In this document: in pieces, positions 1 through 12,955 of the stretch
How positions within the stretch are numbered: the stretch's first letter is position 1
Layout of the letters: every line of letters begins with the position of its first letter
Origin: Dryas octopetala
Taxonomy: Eukaryota > Streptophyta > Magnoliopsida > Rosales > Rosaceae
DNA length: 64,000 nucleotides
Direction of reading: 5' to 3'
NCBI GenBank assembly: GCA_963921425.1
Contig: OY992835.1
Span: forward strand, 22,754,001 to 22,818,000
Notes under the pieces: model-generated
Database searches by the model: none
What the model was told of the DNA's origin: nothing
The model's input: the letters and a program-made list of their open reading frames with translations, nothing else
Program-made: the position numbers and the translations under genes

Positions 1-978
1 TAGGATGCAAATAAATTATATTGTGATTTCTCACCTTTATCTGATTTCCTGATGTTTTTCGTTGTCGCATTCAATTTGATCATTGATCAATTCTGTTCAG
101 TTCTTATTTTACCCTGGAAATATTTGCTTGGAGTTTAAACAGAGAATTCCTGGGACTTCATGTTGGCTGAGAGATTGAGAATTGGAGAACCCAAATGCGT
201 TGGTAGTTTAGGTAAAAATGTTAAAAATTGATAGGGCATTATTGTTTTAGAACTTTTGTCTAGAACAGGATCATATATGCTAATTTTGTAAGACTTCACC
301 GTCATTTTATCCGATGGTGACTTCCTATGCTCTTGTATTACTGTGAAAAAGAAAATCAAAACAATGTAAAGCAAGATTTGGGGATGAGTTCTTAAATTTG
401 GTTTTCCTTCTTGTATATCTGTCCAAGTAATGTATTATATGTCCCTCCATTTGTTTAGATCAGGCAACAAAGGAGTGAGAATGTGATTTATCGGCACCTC
501 TTGCATTTTGGAAACTGACAGCCTCAAATAGCAAGTGACAAGCATACTGTTAGGGAAGTAAACTGTTTGTTACAAGAGCAAATTAGTAGTCCCTAATCAA
601 GCCAAAATAAACAAGACACCAAATTTATGTGGTTCAACATTAAAACCTACATCCATGAACAACATAAGCAGATTCTTACATTACCTAAAACAATTAGATT
701 ACAAGAAGAGTAATCACTTGATGATATTTGAATTGTGGTTACTGATCTTCATCTATAATATTCAACTTTTGGATTACAATGGAACAACCTCTACGAAGAC
801 TCAAAGTGAAAATGTCGTATCTTCCATCTATAATATCAACTCTTAGATTACAATGGAACAACCTCGTCGAAGTGAAGATGTTGTAATTTCTTCCAAATCA
901 TTGGGACTCTCCAGGAGCTGGTCAAACCCTCTCCTTTTTACAGATCTAATTGGAGGTAAATAACGACAAGTGTGAGGC
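1..978. other. Spacer downstream of ICME, no gene recognised
   Basis: No open frame here resembles a known protein and none is long. The right end should contain the 3' UTR of the minus-strand ICME gene that stops at 979. A short tandem duplication (750-893) is the only structure seen. Confidence 0.6.
750..893. repeat. 75-bp imperfect tandem duplication
   Basis: Two adjacent copies start at 750 and 825. Both run from CATCTATAATAT through GGATTACAATGGAACAACCTC-like sequence, with scattered mismatches and small gaps. It lies in the spacer beyond the ICME 3' end and no function is evident. Confidence 0.6.
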
Positions 979-2145
979 CTAAAAGGGGCTGATGTTGCCT
1001 GCCAACTTCAGCAAGATCTCGGGAACACGGCGTCTTCTTGGAGGCGCCATAGCATCTTTCTCAAGAGCTTCCTTATCACCAGCATGTATTACAGCAACTA
1101 GATGGTCAAACAATTCATCTTTACCACCTCTTAGAGGATCCTGTGAAGTGCAGCCAAGAGTTAGATGCCCATAAATAAATTCCTAGGGTTCTACTTCAGA
1201 TTGCTATCCAAGAGCCTAAACTCTAAGTGAGTGCAGGTGCACCAAAATATGAAATAAATGGAAGCCGTAAGTTTGTAATAGTGACAGCTTACTTGAAGAA
1301 ACAAATCTGTATGGGTCTTTCCATCATATAGTATTAAGTCAGCTTGAGCTCCAGCCCTTTGAAGATTATCTACAAAAGTTTTACTGCACAAAATAACACA
1401 TCAATTTCTGAAAGTATCAATCCACATGTACAATATACTCTGTAGAAAAGTTTAAGGCGTATTCAGATGTCTGTACAAAGATGGACCAAGTGTTGAAGTT
1501 TTCCACTAAATGCATACTGTATCTTTCAAGGTCTTAACTGAAATTGAACATATATAATAGAAAAAAAGAGCACAATTCATGGATGACAGCCACTATACAT
1601 CTGATTTAAGAAAACTTTTATGGGATTCAATTTAAGGAGGCATAGTAGGCAAATTGAGTAAATCTAGACATCTACTACATAATAGTTTCCTTCACTGTTT
1701 CAGAAGAAAATGAGTACAGTAGTGAATTAAAAGTACTAATTATATATCATCTCCACAGGAAACATCAATTCCCATATGAATGCAAGTCTAATATCAGGGG
1801 CATTCTAACCTGGCATCTGATGGTATTGAATAATCAGCAGTTCCGTGGAAAAGAGTGATAGGAGGCAAGAGAGAAACAGCATTTCTATTGCTTGGGTCCT
1901 GTACTTTCACTTCAGGGGAAAATTGATGCAAGGATTCTTTGCCTTCCATGATGCTGCAATGAAGCATAGCAACAAAAGCTCCATGAAGCAACAAACAAGA
2001 GAAAAATATAACATGACTGATTGGAGTATGCCAATGAGTGGCTAGCAAAATGTCACATGGTAAGTACCTTAAAAAAATGGAACGATGCAGTCCACGGCTA
2101 TCAAAATGATCAACCAAATTAGATAAATTATACCTGTTAAGAGAG

Positions 2146-2181
<36 letters not shown>

Positions 2182-4691
2182 TTAATCAATAGATCCATCA
2201 ACATAATACCAAAGCAACAAATGACCAACAATCTCTATTACATCTTGATGCTACAATGAGCTGAGCAAGTGGTGCAGCATTGTAATGTCTATAAGGAAAA
2301 GTATACGATCTAACTGGAATATTTCTACTATTATTTAACCCTGCTTACCAAAATTTATGTTTTTAGCAGTTTGAATTTGTCTTGCCTATTTTTAAACACA
2401 CTTGACCTTTTTGTGAAGCTACATTTTGACAAATGGTGCATCCAATTCATCAAACTTTTCTTCAAATTCTGTAAACTTCCACTACAACCATAATAATGCA
2501 ACAAATAAAACTTTACCCGCCAGATAAACCAAAATAAGCCTTTATCTGAGAGACACTCCAAGAAATCTCTTCTTTCTTAGATTCTTTGATTGCTTGCTCC
2601 AAGAGAGCACACGCAGAAATATGTGCACCAGCAGATTGCCCCATCAGATAAATTCTACACAAAAAATAACAAAAGGACCAAAAAATAAATAAATCAGTTA
2701 GAAGATGGCATGCGAAAAGGAAGAGCAAAATAATTAGACTGTCACCTGTTAGGGTCACCTCCATAGTCTGCTATATTGTTGCAGACATATGAAATCCCCT
2801 GAGAAGCATCTTTCACCATATCACTGATGGTACCCTGAGGAAAATTTCTGCATGCATCATATGATTCATATCAACATCACTTTTGGGTAGAAGGTGGACT
2901 GGATGTCAAGATTGTTCATTTGATGGTTACATAATACAAGTAATAATGCTATATATAAGTCTTGAATATGTAGACAACTAACCTCACAAAACAAGGGGTT
3001 CTTTTTAACTTTTAGAATGCTACATACTTAAGTTTCAGCCAGTGATCACTATATGGGTAACTGACAAATTGACATAAATTAGCCATGCTTGATCAAGTTT
3101 CTTGGACATGAATCACACATAAATGTCTATGTTTTATGCCTATTTGCACTTTTCCTGGTGTGGCTACTACATTTCTTTAAGAGAATAGAACAGATGAGAA
3201 TAGAATAAGTGTCTACCAGTACCCGATATTGTTTTTCAAATACTTCATTCAAAGCACCATATCTAAGTTAATGTAATTGCATGTTACAACTTGTACTGCT
3301 TGAGCCAAAAACAATTACCTGTAATCCACGCATGCCACCATGATGTCTCTTTCAGCCAACTGCATACCTAAAAGAGAACCCCACGCTTTATACCTAAATC
3401 AGAATGAAACTATAGAAACTTAATGTCAAGTAACTAATAAATGGCAACCCATACATAAACAGAAACTTAATTTAAAAATGGTTCACATAACACCCAAAAA
3501 AAAAGGGACAATATCGTCTCCAGGCCCTTGAACCAATTCATGAAAGAAATTTAAAAGAATTGCTGAATTGGTCAAAATATGTGGAATTTTTTCCTTTTCC
3601 AGCAGTAATTAAGCTATCTCATCTATTTAAAATCACTCACCCAATAATCCAGGCTCCACCAGTTACAAATACCACAACTGGCTTTTTCCCACCGCTATCG
3701 GTTGGTAAATACAGGTCCAACCTGTAAATGCTAAATGATGGAAATGAATTCACAGATTTGTAACGAAAGAACTATATAATCACCTTTAACAAAATCAACC
3801 TACCTATTTCTGGGTTGATCACCATACACAATACTACGCTGAACCTGGCTTGAAAAGAAATAACAATATGCAACTGCAGAAAAATAAACAATCAAGTTAT
3901 GTTCCACTGATTTCTCAAGAATCATCTATTTAATGAAACAACCAAAACTTTACCACCTTGAGAATCATTGAATAGATATCATCTATTTAATGAAACAACT
4001 AGTTTCTTTGCATTCCTTTCTCTTTATTTTCTACAAATGGTGTGAAAGGGAATCCCATACACAATTTTTTATTTTTTTTTTATTGTAACTTAATAATATA
4101 ATTTCCAACTGTAACTAAAAGGGAAACTTATAATTTATATCGACAATTAATAAATGAGCAAGTAGTTTCATAACACACACCTTGAAGAAATCCGGGCATA
4201 AGTAACATGGCATAAAAACCAAGAGCAAGTAATCTTGAGATCCACCGGTAGCCTACCCTGAATGAAAATAAATGATTAGAAATAACCCAAATTTTCATAT
4301 CAAGCAAAAAAAAAAAAATAACAGGTGAAATGATTAGTTTTTGTTCCATATTTCGATCTTCCTTGAGATTTCTCGGCAACCAAACAGACCTAGAGACCAA
4401 GAAGAAGAAAGAGTACCCGAGGTATCGAAGGAGCGTGAAGCTGAGGCCAGTGACCAAGTAAGTCTCTTTGGCAGCGTGGCCTATATCGCGACCAAAAGAC
4501 TGTTGGCGGATAGGGCAAGTCGACGCGGAGCCGAGTTTGCCGGGGAGCCGGCGACGCCTCTGGTGGTTCGAATTATTGGCGAGGGGGTAAGTCAAAACCT
4601 TAGAAAGCAAGGGCTGTGTCTTCATGACCACCATGTCTTCTGCTGCTGCGGTGGACGAAGATTGTCGAAGACGGTCGCTTGCGGACGCCAT
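979..4691 (-). CDS. ICME: Isoprenylcysteine alpha-carbonyl methylesterase (ICME), multi-exon
   Basis: The predicted enzyme removes the methyl ester from the C-terminal isoprenylcysteine of prenylated proteins and acts at ER/Golgi membranes. In Arabidopsis the family modulates ABA signalling. About eleven exons are readable on the minus strand: an N-terminal exon near 4418-4691 ending in the conserved [13 protein letters not shown]...LRYLG, a hydrophobic exon 4182-4259 ([18 protein letters not shown]), then exons near 3804-3870, 3642-3720, 3318-3396, 2748-2850, 2518-2656, 2060-2135, 1810-1955, 1290-1390 and 979-1142. The alpha/beta-hydrolase nucleophile elbow GQSAGAH is in the 2518-2656 exon, the acid lies in HGTADYSIP, and the catalytic His in [10 protein letters not shown]. 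The last exon reads [13 protein letters not shown]... and ends ...GNISPF with TAG at 979-981. Estimated length is 420-430 aa, normal for the family, and no lesion was seen. Exon edges are approximate. Confidence 0.9.
2146..2179. repeat. Poly(A) tract of 34 bp in an ICME intron
   Basis: A run of 34 consecutive A on the plus strand (poly-T in the transcript) lies just upstream of the exon encoding [10 protein letters not shown]. It is probably a simple homopolymer tract and likely to vary in length. Confidence 0.8.
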
Positions 4692-5525
4692 AGCTCTCCT
4701 CTAAGTACTATAATTGATATGTAACCGTTAATTTTTTTAAACCGTACAAGTTGAAGCGCCTAAGAGGCCCTGAAAGTGGTGGTAGAGACTAGACTCCACC
4801 AATTATTTAGGGGCTGTCCAGAATTTCTACATTTCCTATCACCGAATCGCGCCACGTGTGCCACCTTGCATCGGAATAATTTGCAAGGGAAGGGACCCAC
4901 CCATTATGGGCTCAATAAATTTGTTTTCGTTTTTATTTTCTTTCTGAAGAATCTTTTAATTTGATCATTTCGCATGTGAAAAGGCCATAATGCATAGGCA
5001 GTCGGCAGTCGGCATGAGATTATGATCCTTTAAAACCACGTTAGTTTTTAAAGTTTGATTTATTTGTAATTATCTATAAAAGGTATAAAAAAAGGAAGTC
5101 GATCCATATACGCAAGAAGGTAATCGACTGAATTTGAATTTGCATGAGAAGCCACGTGGAACCTTTTTATGATTTTGTCAATTGTGAAGCATACACGCAC
5201 CTCGTAAGTTGTAACAATATGCATACAAGTCCCTCCAACAACCAGAGAGCAGAAAGAGTTGGTAATGTTATGTTATGCCCATCAAACAAAAATTCAATAT
5301 TATCAAATCAGCACTTGGATCATTCAGTGAGTCATTCATTTAAGAAACATAATCCGTGTCCTATAACTCGAGAATCAACACCACCTCAGAAGAGTAGAGA
5401 TATTTAATCCATCTAGAATAGAATCAAAATGACCGTTTTGTCACTTCAACATATCTGACATGAGTTTTCTTTAGATTGTAAAAATAGTTCCAAGAGATTT
5501 TTCATCCTCTTCTGACTCTGAGTCT
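4692..5525. other. ICME promoter region and TMEM33-like gene 3' flank
   Basis: The 834-bp spacer lies between the ICME start codon (4691) and the stop of the next minus-strand gene (5526). It should hold the ICME promoter and 5' UTR and the 3' UTR of the upstream gene. No further gene was seen. Confidence 0.5.
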
Positions 5526-8500
5526 CTACCTTAACCACCACCTCTGGATAGCTTTAAGAGGAGAATCCAAGAATGGGGCATAGCGGTGGATGAGTGGATG
5601 AACAGTCCTCCCAATCTTAGTCCACACACTCAGATGGTAGTCAGCAGTCACTGGGGCGTGATACATGAGCTTCAATAGCTGTAAAACATGTCCCAAGGAA
5701 GACAATCATTAGCCTCTGCTTTAAGGTTGAGATTTTGTAAATAAATTAATAGAAATCAATAGTTTAACAAGTGGGCAAGGGGCATCCACACAATGCACAC
5801 TTCCATGCATGCTTGCATGTATTAGTAATTTAGCGTATGTGCGTGTGCTCGCACACATTGTGTGAGTGTGGTGTGTGTGGATGGGTGGGTGGGTGCATTC
5901 AACACAATTGAAACAGTTTAGCTTCAGGAACAAAGATTTCATTCCATATTGATGATAAAAGACGTGAAATGCACCTGCCAGTACATGAATGCCTGTATGA
6001 TGTTGCGCTGCCACCTACAAATACAAATTTAGAAATTAAGGATATGCTAAAAGTGAAAGGAATCAAAACAACAGAATAAGAATGCATCTGTGAGAAAAGC
6101 AGGCAGGTAAAATGGTTCAAAGCAACTGACGAGAACAATGATAGAATCAGAAGAAAGCCAAGTCCAATCTCAGTGTGTGAAGAGAGTATGCTGAGGGTAG
6201 TTGTATTTGACTCCACCCAAACACAACGCTCTTCCAAGTACTTCCTGTTGACCATGACAGAAAAGAATAATATTATTCAGTAAAGAATGGAACAAGTAGA
6301 TTCTAACTTATACTGAGGTAAGTAATTAATTGTTAAACTGAAGGTCAAACCAAGACGTAAAAGCACTGCATGAATCCTGAAAGAATCCACATGACAGGGC
6401 ACTCAGAATTACCAATTCGCAATGTCATAAAATTGATTTCATATAACAAAAGGCAACAATGAAATATCACTACTTCTGGGGAGGGGGTATCTAACACATG
6501 CAAAATATAAAGCAACGTTGTTAAGCATTAGCCCTCCTACCTGTACAATGAGGATTGACTAAAATTGCGCCTAAGGAACTTCGCAACAAGTTCAAGAGCC
6601 CGACATAGAATGGGAATCAGAGCAACTGCAATGGAGATCACATCATTAAACTACACAAAACTAGGAAATGAGCCTAATTCAGATTCAAAAACATTCAAGA
6701 AAAGAAAAACAAGAGAACTAGACGACTTGAGGACTAAGAAGTGCTCACATTTGAGGCAAAGATGTGATGTGACAAAGGTAAGGCAGTATATCAAGTAGAT
6801 AAAATCCTTGGTCATGATTATTAACTGAAAGTAAACTTGCAAAGCCTGCAAGTTCCAACCCCTCGGTTTCTGAAATAGTAGAGGGCACGTTAATGAAATA
6901 AGAACAAGGACAGCACAAACAAGTTGATGAAATAAGATCCAAAAGTGAGTAAATCTGAAACAGAAGATTTACCCCATATAGCGTGTACAAGGAATACAGA
7001 GAGGAACATGCCGTGCCCATAAAGGAAAGCCGATATGCCCTATGTGAAAGATTTTTGGGAACCAATGGGAAAATTGCAAGCACAGCCACAAGAAACACCT
7101 GCAGGCACGAAAGATGAACAAATTGAACCAAAAACAACAGAAAAGATACTGAAGTGTAAGCAGAGTCAGAGTAGCTAAGAGTTCTATGACACAAGACCTC
7201 TAAACAGAAAAATAATGATTTATCAAACTCACAAAAAATTGCCTAAAATATAAGTGACTGAAATTTTTTTCTAAACCAGTGAAGCAAATTTTGGATTCAG
7301 AGGAGCAGACATTGTTCTTGTCACTCCAATCTCAAGAATTATCATTTACTCTGCTTCTTGTTTGAGGAACACGTGTTTTCTAAAGGACCATGCATAACAG
7401 ATTCGAAAAGAAGGAGTCTTAGTCGACTGAACAAGAATAACAGTACAGCAGTCCACATTTTGCATTCAAGAAACAACTAAGGTCAAAAGATGCAATAACT
7501 AAGGCTCAGAAAAGTGATTAAGAACCCAAACTTTAAGGCCAGGAAAAAATTCCAGACATATTTGGGAGGGGATTGGACTGTTTATTGATATATATGAACT
7601 ATCAATATAGTGCCTGGTCCCAAGGGAACAAGATATGTTGACAAAGGGCAATGACAAAGACAAGCTACAGAAAATTAATTTGTAGTGCTTGAAAATCTGG
7701 TTGATTTTAGAAACATTATGCACCCAGAAAGGGAAAAGTTTGACAGCTAGTTAAGCAAATAACAACAAAGTTGATTCTCCGTAGTACATACATATGTGTG
7801 GATATAATTGTATGCATATATATATATATAGCTGTACTTGTGTGTATCTATGCATGCATGACTAGATTTCACTGTACCCAAGCATTGACAGAAAATTGAA
7901 TGGTTTGACGATCCCAACGCAGCGAAGTTGGTGAAGGTGCTGATGTCCCTGAAGATCTAGTACTTGATCCTACAGGCATCAATTCAAGTTCAATTAACTA
8001 TAGTCAACAAATTTCAAGCTACTGAAAATCAAATGCGCGTGATTCCTTTTAAGAGCAATATGGTAATTTAAGCAAATATTCTTTCCTTTTTGAACATTTT
8101 GTGGGACAAAAATTAAAGCATTTCAACCTGCACTACGTGAATGAGTTTGGTCGGTTGCAAATCGGGATGATGCTGAGGATGATGGAGATGGTCTCGTTGG
8201 CTGAGAACTGCTAGTTGACATGGATTCTACCATAAGATCGGGATCCTATTCATGAAATCACACAAAATTATGAGAGTAAATAAACCAAATTGAGATTTTG
8301 TATTCTCATCACTTCAAAAAGCCATGTAACTCCCACCAATTACAATATCAAAGATATCAGCCAACAAACAATGACATTCCTTATATATGATATGTGAAAG
8401 ATTCAAAAGCCCAAAAGGAAAAAAAAAAAAAAAAAAAAAAATTTGGGGAACACTATCTTCTTAAAGCCCAACAATAGAAGTCCCAGAGCCATATAATGAA

Positions 8501-9576
8501 GCGAAAAAGAGACAATGGGGAGGACACTTAAATAAATAAACCTTAAAAAAGTACCCCAAAAATATCAATATCATAAAACATAAAACCTATATAAGATTCA
8601 CGAGAATCCCAAAACATTACTCAATTCACTGAATTCAGCAATTAAACACCCATGTAAGCTTTCCAAAATCAAAGCCCACCCAACCAGATGAGATTTCCAT
8701 TCGAATTGGGTTTTATCAGCAGGACATCGTCTAGGACTTATGCCAGTGCGAGAGGCGAAACCATAAATTGTTCCATTCAAGTTCCCAAAAAGTAAACTCA
8801 TGCAATTCATCGAAAATCGCAGTAGTAAAAAATTATCACTATAATCTAGAACAAAGAGAAAGCAAAGTAATAAAAAAATATTATTAACAAACAAAGAAAC
8901 TGAGAACAAACCGAAAATACGCAATTGAAAAAACCACCCCAAATTCAGAAAACAGATTAAACCCAGATAAGATTCATGTGTCAAATTCTGAAGAAACAAA
9001 CGCTAATCAACAATCAATTGGTACTGGATAGGTACTAAATAGAATCAAGATGGTCACAAGAAAGAGAGAGTAGGTGTAAAGTTCCCAAACAGGAAATCAT
9101 GCAATTCATAGAAAATCTCGGTAGTAAAAAAGTATCACTATAATGTAGGACTCGAAGAAAGCAAAGTATTAATAAACCATTATTAACAAACAAAGAAACT
9201 CAGAACAAAACCCACAATACCCAATCGAAAAAACGACCCCAAAAACACAAAACAGATTAAACCCAGATGAGATTCATGTGTCAGAGTCCAAATTCTGAAG
9301 AAACAAACGCTAATCAACAATCAATTGGTACTGGGTAAGTACTAAATACAACCAAGATTGTAACAAGAAGAGAGAGAGAGTAGGTTTGTGTGTACGCACA
9401 ACGTAGCGCTGGTAGAACTTGCGCTTGAAATGGTCGATGACATCGCTGCGAGAGGACATATGGGGAGGGATGAGGACGTTGGACCAGTAGTCGGCCCATC
9501 TTGGGTCGTTCTCATAGTCGTAGGCCGCCGCCGCCGTTCGCTTAATCTTCTGTGGGTCCTCTCTCTCTTCCGCCAT
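5526..9576 (-). CDS. TMEM33/Pom33 (Tts1) family membrane protein
   Basis: Family members are ER and nuclear-envelope membrane proteins linked to nuclear pore placement and ER shape. About nine minus-strand exons are readable: 9400-9576 (start MAEEREDPQKIKR), 8128-8245 (DPDLMVESMSTSSSSQ, Ser-rich linker), about 7879-7968 (SLRWDRQTIQFSVNAWV), about 6970-7100 (VAVLAIFPLVPKNLSHRAYR), about 6770-6866 (YFQLIIMTKDFIYLIYCL), about 6540-6625 (ALIPILCRALELVAKFL), about 6126-6247 (KYLEERCVWVESNTTTLSIL), about 5978-6015 (RNIIQAFMYWQ) and 5526-5682 (LLKLMYHAPV...IQRWWLR, TAG at 5526-5528). Several hydrophobic segments fit a polytopic protein of about 350 aa. I chose MAEE at 9576 because it matches remembered plant homologues; an upstream in-frame Met gives an unlikely extension. 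Intron 1 carries a 300-bp tandem duplication. Confidence 0.85.
8779..9386. repeat. 300-bp tandem duplication inside intron 1 of the TMEM33-like gene
   Basis: Two diverged copies begin at 8779 and 9079. Both start with AAGTTCCCAAA and share GCAATTCAT, AACAAACAAAGAAACT, CAGATTAAACCCAGAT and CTAATCAACAATCAATTGGT. The second copy ends within about 15 bp of the exon-1 donor. The duplication lies wholly in the intron, so the protein is unaffected. Confidence 0.8.
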
Positions 9577-10519
9577 TGATGGATTCGTTTCTTTCTTTCT
9601 ATCACACACTCGGTTTTTACTACTTTTTTGCTGCAGAAGAGAAGAACCCAAGTCTCCGCTCTCCAATTCCTTCCATGATCTCCTACACTCCTACTTCTGT
9701 GGGTCTCTTTTCGCTTGGGGCTTGACCCCAGCGTAAAACGACGTCGTCTAAAAGAGGCATCTTTTATCAATATTGAGGTGGGTTGGGCTTTCCGCTACAG
9801 TTTGGGCCCTAGAGTCTTACTAGGTCCAATAGCTTTTGGACCTAACACTCCTTTTCATCCATTCTATTTGAGTCAAGGCCCATGAGTCTAATACCAGAAT
9901 GATTTTACATACCCAATTCTTGGCTATTCTTCAAATGAACTATTTAATGCTTAAGTTACACCATTGAGCTATTGAGGATCTCACAAGCTCAAACATATTT
10001 GGCAGCTCATATTTAATTATTATATTGTCCACATAATAAAATTAAGATGACCAACTAGCTTTATGGTCCAGTGCTATTTGGAGAGGTTTTAGGTTGGAAT
10101 TTGCCATCCCAAATGAAAAAGATGAACAAAATTAACATGATCAATGATGTTGTAACATATAAATGAAAAATATGGTTTATGACAATTGAAAAAGAAATAG
10201 GCTAGAGAAGATGGTAAATGTTATGCACTGCCAAGAAAGAAACAAAAAAATCATTGTTATGCAGTATGCACTGAGTTCATGACATTTTGTCACTTTCTTT
10301 TTTGTGAGCATACATTGTGTTAATTTGCAAAATGGGAGCATCCTTTTAGAGTAAGGAATAATTCCAAGTTTAGGATAAATGGTATTAATCTAATAAAAAG
10401 TACAATATTCAATAGGGAGTTAGGGACTAAGAATTTTCTAATGGTACAACATTTCAATTTTAGCTTCATGCACAGTGCAAAAAGGGCAATACGTATGGCA
10501 AGGACCAAGATGCTCGTCT

Positions 10520-10582
<63 letters not shown>

Positions 10583-10678
10583 CATGTCTCTGCCTCAAGA
10601 TTAATAGCCCTGTGGATTAATTTTCCCGATTTTTGTTATCAAAAGAAGATCTCCCAAATGATGCAGCCATGGTTTACA
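9577..10678. other. Spacer between TMEM33-like and SNL6-like genes
   Basis: The first 200 bp should be the TMEM33-like promoter and 5' UTR. The rest is AT-rich and holds a CT microsatellite at 10521-10579. No gene was recognised. Confidence 0.5.
10521..10579. repeat. (CT)n microsatellite, about 59 bp
   Basis: Uninterrupted CT dinucleotides lie just downstream of the stop of the SNL6-like gene, probably in or near its 3' UTR. Open frames through it are artefacts of the repeat. Confidence 0.95.
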
Positions 10679-12404
10679 CTACTTGCAGGATAACTTATGA
10701 GAAGCTTGAATCAATTTGACAAGCTTTGCATTACTAAGCTTGCTGTGTATTTCTTCATCTGCTGCTTCATCTAAGGCCTCTTCTCTTCCTCCTGACAACA
10801 AACCATGAATCTTCAATCCATTTTCTAGTTCAATGGCTTCACTCATTTTTCTAACAACCTTCCCAAAGCAGAGGTATCGCCCACAGGCTCCATAGTCCAT
10901 GGCTTCGTAAACATAGACATGTGCCTCTGCTGCCTTCTTCACATGCTCCATAGCTAGGAGACCATGTTTTAACATGATTTTGCCACCTTTACAAGCAAAC
11001 GCAATGGAAGTTAAGCATTATTGCCATTAATATCCCATGTTCTTAACGTGAATTGTTCTCTTACTAAATAGTTTGACATGTTATATTATCAGACCATCAA
11101 TCGTGTGAGTTTTATATATTGTTAAAATGTGCAATACATATTGAAAGTCTAGCAACATAACATGTTAAGCTATCTAGTAAGAGAACACTTCTCGTTTTTA
11201 AGATATACATTAGAATGAGAAGTATTTAGTATTTGCCTTTAAGATATGGTAGAGAGGTGTCCTTGTGAGAATTTGGATAAGATGAGTCCATGAGAAGGCC
11301 AGGGCACACTGTAACAAGATTCACTTTCAATTCCTTTGATTTCCTCCAAGAAGCCATCTCTGCAGTGGTCTTCCCTAAGGCCAGCCAAAGCTATTTTCAC
11401 AATAAACAGTGAATTAATTAAAAATTGTCCACAACAATTTGTTCATAGTGTTGTTTGGTGATTAATTATGGCCAAATATCCACAAAATTCACTCTTAAGG
11501 CCTGTAAAGATTTTATATACCTTGTTTTCTCTGCAGAATTCCTCATTGCTCCAGCTAAACTCATCAATGAGCTTGTTTTCACTGTCACCTGTCCAAATAG
11601 CAGCAAGAAGAGAGGAAGTGAAGATGCATCTCTTTGCATATGCCACCCTGCCACAAGCTTCAATCACATTCTTTGCCCCTTCAGTTTCAAGAAATGCCAT
11701 TTTCTCCTGAATTGTATACATACATGGCTTAGAAACATAAATTAAATTACTAGCTTCAGCAAAAAACAATTAGACTAAACATAAAATGACTATATCAGTC
11801 TGTGATGAGGAAGTGCATGGAAAACTTACTAAATAACCAGAGACCCCATGTGGATCAATAAAGGAGGAGGTATGAAAAACTGCATGGCAACCTCTAAAAG
11901 CATCACAGAGACTGTCCAAGTTACCAATCTTTGCCACAACAACAGCCTCTAGTTGGTTTATCTCTTCATCTCTCATTAGCTTCTTCATGTCTTCATAATC
12001 CACTACTCATATATAGTTTGGTTCAGAAAATCAAACATAGTAACTGATTAAGAATGAAATTATAAAATGAAAAACTGCAAATAGTATAATTGGACTTGAA
12101 AGTCATATCTCAATCTCATGCTTGTTTAAATTAAGAGGCAGATCGACATGAGACATGCAGAGATGGTTTATCATGAAAAGCACTAGGTACCTTGGTTTTG
12201 AATGGTGACTCGGACAAGGTAACCCCGAGCCAATAGTGCCTTAACAATATGAGAACCCATGTAAGAATTCCCACTGGTCACACAAACCAGCTTCCTCTCT
12301 CTTGCATCCAAACTGCATCTGAATGCATTGTTAACACAAAGTTTATGTTCCTCCCTTAAAGAGAGTATCAAAGGTTTTGGCACTACCACCTCTACCATCA
12401 CCAT
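10679..12404 (-). CDS. Cinnamoyl-CoA reductase-like SDR (SNL6-like)
   Basis: This is an extended short-chain dehydrogenase of the CCR/DFR group. Five exons are readable: about 12192-12404 (MVMVEVVVPKPLILSLREEH..., then KLVCVTSGNSYMGSHIVKAL), about 11830-12003 (DYEDMKKLMRDEE...CHAVFHTSSFIDPHG), about 11520-11705 (EGAKNVIEACGR...KRCIFTSSL), about 11240-11395 (LWLALGKTTAEMASW...VTVCPGLLMD) and 10679-10990 (IMLKHGLLAMEHVKKAAEAH...QASHKLSCK, TAG). The nucleotide-binding loop is degenerate (TSGNSYMG), and where CCR/DFR enzymes carry YxxxK this protein reads LALGK, so the usual catalytic Tyr looks replaced by Leu. It resembles proteins annotated SNL6 or CCR-like rather than true lignin CCR. Cytosolic location and substrate are not inferable. 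The reading frame looks intact. Confidence 0.8.
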
Positions 12405-12458
12405 CTCTCTATATCTGTTCTCTCTCTCTAACTATCTCTCTCAAAAGTCTCATGCATA

Positions 12459-12469
12459 GTATATTTAAA
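12459..12469 (-). promoter_or_regulatory. Candidate TATA box of the SNL6-like gene
   Basis: Read on the minus strand the site is TTTAAATATAC, about 55 bp above the ATG at 12404, followed by a CT/GA-rich leader typical of plant 5' UTRs. Position and composition support it; no transcript data are available. Confidence 0.4.
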
Positions 12470-12955
12470 GCAAGAAGGGTGGCTCATAATGCCCTGTTTT
12501 TTGGGTTTCCTGAACGGCCTATAAGGCAGGTGGTAGATGAAGAATATTAGATGAAAGGCACGAGGGTGGTAAGTGTACTCAACAAGGGTCAGCCGGCTAG
12601 TGTGTGACATCCTTTTTTTTGTTTTTGTCAAATGCAACTTATTGTTGGAACATTTGGCAACCATTAATAGGCCAAACATCATTTTCCCGGGAAAATCGCA
12701 ACGGATCTAGACTTTTTTATGTATGAAATTACGACAGTTAGCAAAAAATTAGTTTTCTATTTCTTCGATTTCAAGTTGACTTGGGGCGTATGGTGCTTAG
12801 TAACTTAATGAAAAGTAGTTAATAGTTAATCAACATGCTGGATGTAGACCTGAAGGTATCTATCATCAACATTCAACAGGATAATGAAAACTTTTTTCTT
12901 TTTATTTTACTACTAACTTTAATCACAAGTTCACAACTTATAAGCTAGGGATTTA

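Noticed and set aside
4341-4724. Plus-strand 127-codon frame over ICME exon 1
   Set aside because: It overlaps the well-supported minus-strand N-terminal exon and has no family resemblance.
10320-10693. Frames with RERERE or SLSLSL runs near the CT tract, and similar ones at 29242-29481 and 50554-51147
   Set aside because: Artefacts of translating CT/GA microsatellites. Only the PhzF exon part of the last one is real coding sequence.
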